From Desulfobacteraceae bacterium (GTDB lineage Bacteria > Desulfobacterota > DSM-4660 > Desulfatiglandales > Desulfatiglandaceae): a DNA stretch of 6,819 bases. The stretch spans positions 1 to 6,819 of the forward strand of contig JAUVRS010000142.1 of the NCBI GenBank assembly GCA_030597505.1, read 5' to 3'. Positions 1 through 5,053 of the stretch are shown here, piece by piece. The notes under the pieces were generated by a model, which made no database searches, was not told the origin of the DNA, and saw only the letters and a program-made list of their open reading frames with translations. Each line of letters begins with the position of its first letter. Position 1 is the stretch's first letter. The translations under genes were made by a program, and so were the position numbers.

Positions 1-573
1 AGAATCGACATAGGTGTTCCTCTCCACTTTGGTCCGGTCAGGCTCTATCCCTCGGTCCTGTGGCAGGAAAAAAATGTTGACGGGCTCACAACGGGCGTTG
101 ACGATAAGGTCAGGACCTTTGCCGGTTCAATAGGCGCCAGGGCCGGGTTTGGTCCCTTTGGCGTTGCCGTTGAAGGAAACTGGGGCAAAAACATGGGCAA
201 TACCCGCATGGGTATGGGCGGCAGCCCCTCAGGATCAGGTTTAGGACTCGCAAATGCCACGATCGTTAACAATCAAGTTAAAGATGCCGAGACTTGGGCC
301 TACTGGGTAGACCTCTATTACAAGTTTGGACCAGTTACCCCGCACTTTATCTTTGGTCAGCAGAAATCTACAAGCAAAAACTCATTGGACCAAGACCAAG
401 ACGCCAAGACCCAGATGATCGGTTTTAGTATCCCGATCAGCCTGGCCAAGGGCTTTAGTATCAGACCCGAATTTATGTGGTATGATGATGGAAAATATAA
501 AATGGGTGATGGTACCAACACAAACATGGGCAAATTTGCTGTCTACGGTGTTCAGTTCCAGATCACTTTCTAA
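1..573 (+). CDS. Outer-membrane beta-barrel (porin-like) protein, C-terminal part
   Basis: The frame is open from the first base to a TAA at 571-573, giving 190 residues; the start lies outside the window. What is visible is a run of alternating hydrophobic/polar strands rich in Gly, aromatic residues and charged turns, for example the stretches around GPVRLYPSVLW and AYWVDLYYKFGPVTPHFIFG. The chain ends in QFQITF with a terminal Phe, the classic C-terminal signature read by the BAM machinery for outer-membrane insertion. From this I infer the last six to eight strands of a porin-like barrel that would act in outer-membrane permeability. Polar, Asn/Asp/Lys-rich segments at residues 65-92 and 121-135 look like surface loops. 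The substrate cannot be told. A strong terminator starts about 40 nt after the stop, so this is the last gene of its transcript. Confidence 0.8.
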   Translation, partial: RIDIGVPLHFGPVRLYPSVLWQEKNVDGLTTGVDDKVRTFAGSIGARAGFGPFGVAVEGNWGKNMGNTRMGMGGSPSGSGLGLANATIVNNQVKDAETWAYWVDLYYKFGPVTPHFIFGQQKSTSKNSLDQDQDAKTQMIGFSIPISLAKGFSIRPEFMWYDDGKYKMGDGTNTNMGKFAVYGVQFQITF

Positions 574-613
574 ACAGAAAAATCACAACATCGGGACATC
601 GCTTGTTTGATTC

Positions 614-665
614 CCAAGAAAAAACCCCCCTTCCCTCTAAACAGGGAAGGGGGGTTTTTTCTTGG
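614..665 (+). terminator. Rho-independent terminator, probably bidirectional
   Basis: A 23-nt arm (614-636) and its exact reverse complement (643-665) flank a 6-nt loop (637-642, CTAAAC). Each arm combines an AGGGAA/TTCCCT segment, six C or G and six A or T. The G6T6 run on the plus strand and its mirror on the minus strand mean either strand would give a GC-rich hairpin followed by U residues. It lies 41 nt after the porin stop and probably ends that transcript. Confidence 0.93.
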
Positions 666-872
666 ATTTAGACATCGCGAATTATTGTCAGCCGTTAGCT
701 TCAATTTCAATTCAAGTGCATGGGTCCAAGTCTTGAGTTATTTGACTTCTTACGAGACCACCAATATTGAGCAGATACATTTAAATTGTGAGAGATGAAC
801 GCTCAGGCGCTCAGGGTGATTAGGTAAGAATCTAAGGCGGGATACCCGCAACCCAAAGATGAAGTTGTAGGA
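666..872. other. Intergenic stretch with no recognisable gene
   Basis: No ORF here has a convincing start, ribosome site or protein-like composition; the open frame at 607-798 begins inside the terminator. Two small structures are visible. One is a tandem duplication of CGCTCAGG (800-807 and 808-815). The other is a small hairpin GCGGG-ATA-CCCGC (837-849). The stretch is AT-rich at 690-800. Any promoter for the S23-type gene should lie here, but I see no good -35/-10 pair. Confidence 0.5.
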
Positions 873-873
873 G

Positions 874-898
874 TCAGTTATCAGTTGTCAGTTGTCAG
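874..898 (+). repeat. Left inverted heptamer repeat of the S23-type cassette
   Basis: Three tandem heptamers (TCAGTTA, TCAGTTG, TCAGTTG) plus TCAG. This arm is the reverse complement of 1277-1301 at 24 of 25 positions. The one difference (G894 against T1281) would be a G·U pair in the plus-strand transcript, so the RNA stem is uninterrupted. It ends 4 nt before the GGAGG of the enclosed gene. Confidence 0.92.
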
Positions 899-901
899 CA
901 C

Positions 902-907
902 TGGAGG
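902..907 (+). promoter_or_regulatory. Ribosome binding site that sets the S23-type start
   Basis: TGGAGG lies 5 nt upstream of TTG at 913. This favours TTG-913 over the more upstream in-frame TTG at 892, which lies inside the inverted repeat and has no comparable ribosome site. Confidence 0.75.
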
Positions 908-912
908 TTATT

Positions 913-1260
913 TTGAAATTTGAGGATTTGGAAGTATGGAAAAGGTCTTCACGATTATGTGCAGATTTGTATAAACATTTTCAAGATATTAAAGATTTTG
1001 GGTTTCGTGATCAGATTACCCGGTCTGCGTTATCAATACCAAGCAATATTGCAGAGGGTGTGGAACGAGATTCAAAAAAAGATTTTGCCAGGTTTCTGCA
1101 ATATTCAAAAGGTTCTTGTGGAGAATTAAGAACACAAATTTATATTGGTATTGATATTGATTATATTGAACCAGCAGTTGGCAAAAAATGGATCCAGAAA
1201 ACAAAAGATCTCTCGGCGATGCTCGTAGGTCTCAGCAAATCCCTAAGGAAGATAAATTAG
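913..1260 (+). CDS. Four-helix-bundle protein, 23S rRNA intervening-sequence (S23/IVS) family
   Basis: A 115-aa protein from TTG-913 to TAG-1260. It begins MKFEDLEVWK and carries RDQITRSALSIPSNIAEG (residues 32-49), then FARFLQYSKGSCGELRTQ (58-75). These are the hallmark blocks of the four-helix-bundle family (Pfam PF05635/TIGR02436), first seen in 23S rRNA intervening sequences of Leptospira and Coxiella and related to the Avd accessory protein of diversity-generating retroelements. Length is normal for the family and the frame is intact. Starting at TTG-892 would add an odd SALEVIL extension. The gene is clearly more AT-rich than its neighbours and is bracketed by inverted repeats, which suggests acquisition. 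It converges on the M48 gene. The molecular function is not established; homologues form pentameric, basic bundles thought to bind nucleic acid. No reverse transcriptase or rRNA sequence is visible alongside. Confidence 0.88.
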   Translation: MKFEDLEVWKRSSRLCADLYKHFQDIKDFGFRDQITRSALSIPSNIAEGVERDSKKDFARFLQYSKGSCGELRTQIYIGIDIDYIEPAVGKKWIQKTKDLSAMLVGLSKSLRKIN

Positions 1261-1276
1261 TATCGATATGCTGTTA

Positions 1277-1301
1277 CTGATAACTGACAACTGATAACTG
1301 A
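1277..1301 (+). repeat. Right inverted heptamer repeat of the S23-type cassette
   Basis: Read on the minus strand this is TCAGTTA, TCAGTTG, TCAGTTA and TCAG, pairing with 874-898 over 25 positions. It begins 16 nt after the S23-type stop codon. No target-site duplication is evident outside the two arms. The rest of the gap to the convergent gene (1302-1354) contains a T-rich tract (1316-1330) but no clear hairpin terminator. Confidence 0.9.
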
Positions 1302-1354
1302 TACCATATAACGATTCTTTTGTTTTTTGTGACAGAAAACTAGGTAATAAGGTA

Positions 1355-2821
1355 CTAATACACACGTCCTTTCCGTATTATCTTGACAAGTGTCCCGGAC
1401 CGTATCTGTTCTTCCAGGCGCATCCCGTTCATGATCGCCCATTCGTCCCGTTTGGCCCTGGGCGCGCCCGGGGCCTCGAGCACCTGCCTCATGGACGCGC
1501 TCCGGGGTGCAGGGACGGTCCGGATGCGATCGGGGTTGACATTGATTTTTTTGGGGTCTGTAAGGTTTTTGAACCCCTTTATGGTGGCCTCAAAGGTGGG
1601 GACATACCCGTTAAACCGATCTGCCCCGCAAAAGCCATAGAATAAAAAGACCTGATTCTCTTTTTGAATAAAATAGGCCATTACCCCCAGTGCCCCCTGG
1701 CGGGTGTTCAGGCTCCCGGTCAGCCAAACAGCGGGAAGACCGTTTATTTTTGTACGTCCGGAATCAGCCACACGGGCCCCGGATTGCCTCACAAACCCCC
1801 GGGCGGCCTCTTCGGGGGAACCATTGGGTGAGAGGGTAAATATGAGGAGAGCTTTTTCTTTGGGAGCAGCCATTCTGACCATGGTGCGGGTGTTTTGGAG
1901 GGTCCATTTTGAGGGGGCAGGGAATTGAAAACGAAGCAGGGGGTGGTAAAAGATATGGTGTTCAACAAAACCCTCACGGGGGTCTTCACCAAAGACCAGG
2001 CCATCGATATGTTTTAGATACTGATCCCGGTTTGCCTTGAGATTTTTGAGGCCCAGTTCGCGCTGCCATTCTCGGGCCTTTCGTTGAACAGCCCCTATGC
2101 GGTCCACAGGGTTTGGATGGGTGGAAAACCAGTCGGGCAAACCGCTTTGGTCTTTTTTGGGGTTCATTCGCTCGAGCGTTTTAAAAAAATTGGCCATATG
2201 GGCCGCGTCATACCCGGCCCTGCTGGAATATTCCACACCCAGATCATCCGCCTGTCGTTCGTTGTCCCGGCTGAACTTGAGGAAGAGCATCCCCACACCT
2301 GCCTGGATAAGGTTTGAAAAATCCCTGAATATATCGGACAGGATCATGCCCGCGCCCAGTCCGACCTGGGCCAGTTGGGCCTTGCTGTACTGCTGGGCGG
2401 AGTGACGGGCCGTAATGTGGCCGATCTCATGGCCCATGACACCTGCCAGTTCGGCCTCGGTGTTCAAATAGGCCAGGATTCCCCGCGTGAAGTAGACATA
2501 GCCGCCGGGTACGGCAAAGGCATTCACCACAGAAGAATCCAGAATCTTGAAGTGGTAAGCTAAAGCCGGTCGATGAGAGAGCCTCCCCAACCGTTTGCCA
2601 AGGTCTGCTATATACGATGTCAGTGATGGGTTCTTATAGATTCCGTATTCTTTGACAATCTGTGAGTCTGTCTGACGGCCCAGCTCAATCTCCTGGGGTT
2701 CGGAGAGGAGCATGAGCTGGGTTTCACCGGTTACGGGATTGGTGGCACACGAAACCAGCGAGACAAAAAGACCCAGGATGGCAACCCAGGCAATGGGATT
2801 TGGGATTTTTTTTCGCGGCAT
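1355..2821 (-). CDS. M48 family zinc metalloprotease, lipoprotein
   Basis: A 488-aa protein from ATG-2821. Residues 1-24 form a lipoprotein signal peptide (basic MPRKK, hydrophobic core, lipobox LVSC with Cys25). Ala at +2 predicts sorting to the outer membrane. The zinc site is HEIGH (131-135) with the third ligand Glu188 in NERQAD. FSTHPNPVDRI (232-242) is the downstream His motif seen in BepA/LoiP-type M48 proteases, which act in outer-membrane protein quality control. Residues about 290-425 form a domain I cannot name. Residues 433-482 end in MNGMRLEEQIRSGTLVKI, which resembles a degenerate LysM. No TPR repeats are apparent, unlike BepA. An alternative GTG start at 2845 overlaps the upstream gene's TGA as GTGA and adds eight residues. 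I prefer ATG because it gives a standard signal peptide, but neither start has a strong ribosome site. Translational coupling to the upstream dehydrogenase is likely. Confidence 0.92.
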   Translation of the reverse strand: MPRKKIPNPIAWVAILGLFVSLVSCATNPVTGETQLMLLSEPQEIELGRQTDSQIVKEYGIYKNPSLTSYIADLGKRLGRLSHRPALAYHFKILDSSVVNAFAVPGGYVYFTRGILAYLNTEAELAGVMGHEIGHITARHSAQQYSKAQLAQVGLGAGMILSDIFRDFSNLIQAGVGMLFLKFSRDNERQADDLGVEYSSRAGYDAAHMANFFKTLERMNPKKDQSGLPDWFSTHPNPVDRIGAVQRKAREWQRELGLKNLKANRDQYLKHIDGLVFGEDPREGFVEHHIFYHPLLRFQFPAPSKWTLQNTRTMVRMAAPKEKALLIFTLSPNGSPEEAARGFVRQSGARVADSGRTKINGLPAVWLTGSLNTRQGALGVMAYFIQKENQVFLFYGFCGADRFNGYVPTFEATIKGFKNLTDPKKINVNPDRIRTVPAPRSASMRQVLEAPGAPRAKRDEWAIMNGMRLEEQIRSGTLVKIIRKGRVY

Positions 2822-2841
2822 AATTTGTTTGGCACCCCGTA

Positions 2842-4221
2842 TCACGCCTCAAGATCCATTTTGCCCGGGTTCAGAATGTTGTTTGGATCAAGCAGTTTTT
2901 TGAACGACCGCATCAGGTCGAGGGCGACCGCATCATGTTCCAGACTCATATATGACGCCTTGGCCAGACCAACGCCATGCTCACCCGTCAGCGTACCCCC
3001 GAGGCTGCAAGTTAGCTTAAAGATCTCGCCCACTGCCTCATCAAAGCGTCTTTGCTGGTCCGGGTCTGAACCGTTGTACATGATCTTGGGATGAAGGTTC
3101 CCGTCACCGGCGTGGCCAAAGATGACAAAGGGCAAGTCGCAATCTTTGACAATGGCTGCAATGCCGGTCAGGAGATCGGGCACCCGTGACATGGGTACCG
3201 CCACATCCTCTGTGGCATGGTTGGTGCGGAGTTGGGCGGCTGTGCTGCCGGTTGCCTTTCGAATCCGCCACAACTCCTCAACCTCGCTGGCCGAGGCGGC
3301 CTTTTTGATATGGGTTGCGTTGTTTTTCCTGAATTTGTCCATCACTTTTGACATCTGAAAAGATGCCTCTTCCTCGGTATAGCCGTCTGTTTCGACCAGG
3401 ATCAGGGCCGCGGCTTCGGGCAAATCAGCGTTGGCGCGCTCCCGAAGAACCCTGATGGTGTTTTCGTCCATCAGCTCAAGAACGCAGGGGATGATCCCCG
3501 AGTGCATGATATCGGTGACGGCCTGACCAGCGTCTTTCAGGCTGCCGAAAGAGCCCACTCCGGTGCGAAAGGCCAGAGGTTTGGGGTTGATCTTGAGGGT
3601 TATCTCGGTAATCACGCCCAGGGTTCCCTCGGAACCCACAAAGAGCCGTGCCAAATCATACCCGGACGCTGACTTCATACATTGCGAGCCGGTGCGCATA
3701 GTCCTGCCATCCGGCAAAACCAACTCAAGTCTCATGACATAGTCTTTGGTGACCCCGTATTTTGCCGCCCGAAGGCCTCCGGCGTTTGTGGCCACGTTGC
3801 CGCCAAGGGTGCAGACCTTGCCGCTGGCCGGATCCGGGGGGAAGAAAAACCCGTGCGGGGCCAACGCCTTTTCGAGATCCGCGTAAACCACCCCGGGTTG
3901 CACCACAACCAGACGATCTGCGATCCGGATGTCCAGTATGGTGTTCATGCGGCACAGATCCAGGACCAGACCGCCTTTGGCCGCAATTGCCGCCCCGGCA
4001 AGACCGGTTCCGGCCCCCCGCGGGATGACCGGAAAGCAATGCTTATTGGCAAGGATCATGATTTCTGAAATCTGCTCTGTGGTGACGGGCCACACGGCCG
4101 CCTCGGGCCGATGGTTGTGATCGGAACCATCGTAGGAATAAGAGATCATGTCGATCAATTGATCGGTAAAATTTGTCTGGCCCACGATATCGATCAGGGC
4201 CTCCTTTATTATCTGCTCCAA
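2842..4221 (-). CDS. glcD: FAD-linked 2-hydroxyacid dehydrogenase, GlcD type (glycolate/D-lactate)
   Basis: A 459-aa flavoprotein of the usual length for the family. The N-terminal PCMH-type FAD-binding domain (about 35-215) shows PRGAGTGLAGAA (67-78), PPDPAS (128-133), TLGGNVATNAGG (138-149), KYGVTKDYV (154-162) and SGYDLARLFVGSEGTLGVI (186-204). The FAD-oxidase C-terminal domain carries NHATEDVAVP (334-343), FGHAGDGNLHP (368-378, metal/substrate histidines), GEHGVG (413-418) and DPNNILNPGKM (445-455). It would oxidise glycolate or D-lactate to the 2-oxo acid in the cytoplasm and pass electrons to a partner; the exact substrate cannot be read from the sequence. No GlcE/GlcF or Fe-S partner is in the window, so the symbol reflects family only. 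The start is TTG-4221 with GAGGGAG ending 6 nt upstream; no ATG fits. The stop overlaps the possible GTG start of the M48 gene. Confidence 0.9.
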   Translation of the reverse strand: MEQIIKEALIDIVGQTNFTDQLIDMISYSYDGSDHNHRPEAAVWPVTTEQISEIMILANKHCFPVIPRGAGTGLAGAAIAAKGGLVLDLCRMNTILDIRIADRLVVVQPGVVYADLEKALAPHGFFFPPDPASGKVCTLGGNVATNAGGLRAAKYGVTKDYVMRLELVLPDGRTMRTGSQCMKSASGYDLARLFVGSEGTLGVITEITLKINPKPLAFRTGVGSFGSLKDAGQAVTDIMHSGIIPCVLELMDENTIRVLRERANADLPEAAALILVETDGYTEEEASFQMSKVMDKFRKNNATHIKKAASASEVEELWRIRKATGSTAAQLRTNHATEDVAVPMSRVPDLLTGIAAIVKDCDLPFVIFGHAGDGNLHPKIMYNGSDPDQQRRFDEAVGEIFKLTCSLGGTLTGEHGVGLAKASYMSLEHDAVALDLMRSFKKLLDPNNILNPGKMDLEA

Positions 4222-4227
4222 TTTGCT

Positions 4228-4234
4228 CTCCCTC
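4228..4234 (-). promoter_or_regulatory. Ribosome binding site supporting the TTG start of the GlcD-like gene
   Basis: On the minus strand GAGGGAG stands 6 nt before TTG-4221. The next in-frame Met is residue 25, inside the conserved region, so this site decides the start. The adjacent GTTAAC dyad abuts it. Confidence 0.65.
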
Positions 4235-4252
4235 GTTAACCTTCTTGTTAAC
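4235..4252. promoter_or_regulatory. GTTAAC-N6-GTTAAC dyad, candidate operator
   Basis: Two copies of the 6-bp palindrome GTTAAC are separated by CTTCTT, so the whole 18 bp is an inverted repeat. It lies immediately upstream of the ribosome site of the GlcD-like gene, where a bound repressor would block transcription or elongation. The cognate regulator is unknown, and the spacing is about one helical turn between centres. Confidence 0.4.
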
Positions 4253-4256
4253 CTTT

Positions 4257-4271
4257 GGATCTGTGAGATCC
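4257..4271. promoter_or_regulatory. GGATCT-GTG-AGATCC dyad, candidate operator or small hairpin
   Basis: A perfect 6-bp inverted repeat with a 3-nt centre, 4 bp beyond the GTTAAC dyad in the leader of the GlcD-like gene. It could be a protein-binding site or a short RNA hairpin. No T-run follows, so it is not a terminator. Confidence 0.35.
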
Positions 4272-4729
4272 GCGTGTCGGTCTTTATAGGTGGGTCGGGG
4301 TGATTGCCTTAAAATATCAGCCAAAATTACCCGAAATTGCAGGGGAAATTGTGTTGGCACACACCTCTCTATTTTGACGATTCAACGGTTTGGGCGGCAT
4401 GTTCCCAGGGGCTTCCTCAAGGACAAGTCCCGTCAACGGCCTTTTGGATACCCCAGGAAGCTGTCCGAGAATGGCTATTTTTCCCAATCTCTGCGTCAGG
4501 CTCAAATTATAATCCTCGAAATACTTTTATGTATTCCTGTGGTTATAGTTTTCGCCTTCCCCTCCGGGCGGTAGGCTTGATCTTGAAAAAACTATCTCAT
4601 TCTCGGACAACCTCCTAAGGTTTTTCCGTGATGCCAAGATCCCGGGCAGGGGTGGAAAGGAGTCAAAAAGATGGAAACTCCGGTGTTTCGAAGAGCTCTT
4701 TCAATGAAGATGGTGCTGGGGTCAGCCTC
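4272..4729. other. Non-coding stretch between the GlcD-like gene and the small 84-aa gene
   Basis: Short open frames exist on both strands (minus 4317-4505, plus 4290-4574 and 4337-4618), but none has a good ribosome site, protein-like composition or recognisable motif. Besides the palindromic element (4448-4623), it holds a 10-bp palindrome AAGAGCTCTT (4691-4700). A TAGGAGG sequence on the minus strand at the stop of the 84-aa gene is not followed by a start codon. The promoter of the GlcD-like gene presumably lies at 4272-4440; minus-strand TATAAA near 4285-4290 is a possible -10 but lacks a good -35. Confidence 0.45.
4448..4623. repeat. Imperfect ~176-bp palindromic element (MITE-like or structured RNA)
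   Basis: The ends 4448-4473 and 4598-4623 are inverted repeats with 21 of 26 matches, including a perfect 12-bp core (TGTCCGAGAATG at 4462-4473 against 4598-4609). The symmetry continues weakly inwards (4474-4491 against 4580-4597, about 11 of 18). A second inverted repeat sits near the centre (4509-4524 against 4531-4546, 11 of 16, 6-nt loop). Four of the five mismatches in the outer arms would be G·U pairs in minus-strand RNA. There is no transposase and no clear target-site duplication. This is compatible with a small non-autonomous mobile element or an intergenic structured repeat. Confidence 0.5.
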
Positions 4730-4984
4730 CTAGGTCCCTTCAAGGAAATGCCCGCTCATCTTTTCCTTCACCTCTTCAATGATTTCGTCGAACCAGAGGA
4801 TATCGTCGATTGAAAGCCGGCCTGTTTTTGTGGTGCTCTTGCTGCCGTCTTTTTTTACATATATTCGGGGTCCGATCTGGAGCTTTGGGTCACCATCGCC
4901 GTACCGGTGTATGGATATGGTCAAACCTGTTTCTTCATTTTCCCAGGTCTCAAGGACCTGGTCCTTTGTTGAATCGTATGCCAT
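4730..4984 (-). CDS. Conserved-looking small hypothetical protein (84 aa)
   Basis: ATG-4984 is preceded by AAGGA at 8 nt, and the frame closes with TAG at 4730-4732. The protein is acidic and soluble, with no signal peptide or membrane segment. It appears to be mainly beta in the first 50 residues (WENEETGLTISIHRYG at 14-29, PKLQIGPRIYVKKDG at 33-47). A single amphipathic C-terminal helix follows (LSIDDILWFDEIIEEVKEKM, 57-76). A twisted sheet followed by one helix is reminiscent of the PC4/YdbC single-stranded-DNA-binding fold, and TKTGRLSIDDILWFDEI (52-68) is laid out like the PC4 strand-to-helix transition. That is only an impression from composition; no family can be assigned. It lies 67 nt downstream of enolase on the same strand and may share its transcript. 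Confidence 0.72.
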   Translation of the reverse strand: MAYDSTKDQVLETWENEETGLTISIHRYGDGDPKLQIGPRIYVKKDGSKSTTKTGRLSIDDILWFDEIIEEVKEKMSGHFLEGT

Positions 4985-5018
4985 TCGTCAGTTCCTTTCA
5001 ATTTCGGTCAAAACCATT

Positions 5019-5053
5019 CAATCGTCAATCATCAATCACAAATCATCAATCCT
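5019..5053. repeat. Tandem heptamer array after enolase
   Basis: Five 7-nt units: CAATCGT, CAATCAT, CAATCAC, AAATCAT, CAATCCT. The last unit overlaps the first two bases of the enolase stop-codon complement (5052-5054). The period matches that of the heptamers around the S23-type gene, though the sequence differs. It separates enolase from the 84-aa gene. Confidence 0.75.

Noticed and set aside
607..798. A 63-aa plus-strand open frame after the porin
   Set aside because: It starts within the terminator hairpin, has no ribosome site, and its composition reflects the hairpin and AT-rich spacer.
892..912. Upstream TTG-892 as the start of the S23-type gene
   Set aside because: It lies inside the inverted repeat and adds a non-family N-terminus. 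TTG-913 has GGAGG at 5 nt and yields the canonical family beginning.
913..1260. A diversity-generating retroelement, suggested by the Avd-related family
   Set aside because: No reverse transcriptase, template repeat or variable repeat is present in the window. The protein matches the stand-alone S23/IVS type equally well.
874..1301. A true 23S rRNA intervening sequence
   Set aside because: The flanking DNA contains no rRNA sequence: a protein-coding gene and its terminator lie on one side and a convergent protease gene on the other.
3682..4068. Long open frames opposite and out of frame to the GlcD-like gene
   Set aside because: Shadow frames of a GC-rich coding sequence. The minus-strand flavoprotein frame has full-length family motifs, while these have none.
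4317..4505. A 62-aa minus-strand open frame with TATAAT-like sequence nearby
   Set aside because: TTG start, no ribosome site, no matching -35, and it is largely embedded in the palindromic element, whose symmetry explains the base composition.
4337..4618. Plus-strand open frames in the non-coding stretch (also 4290-4574)
   Set aside because: They overlap each other in different frames, have no ribosome site and cover the inverted repeats; no family features are visible.
5019..5053. A CRISPR array suggested by short regular repeats
   Set aside because: The units are 7 nt and directly adjacent with no spacers; this is a simple tandem repeat. No cas gene is present.
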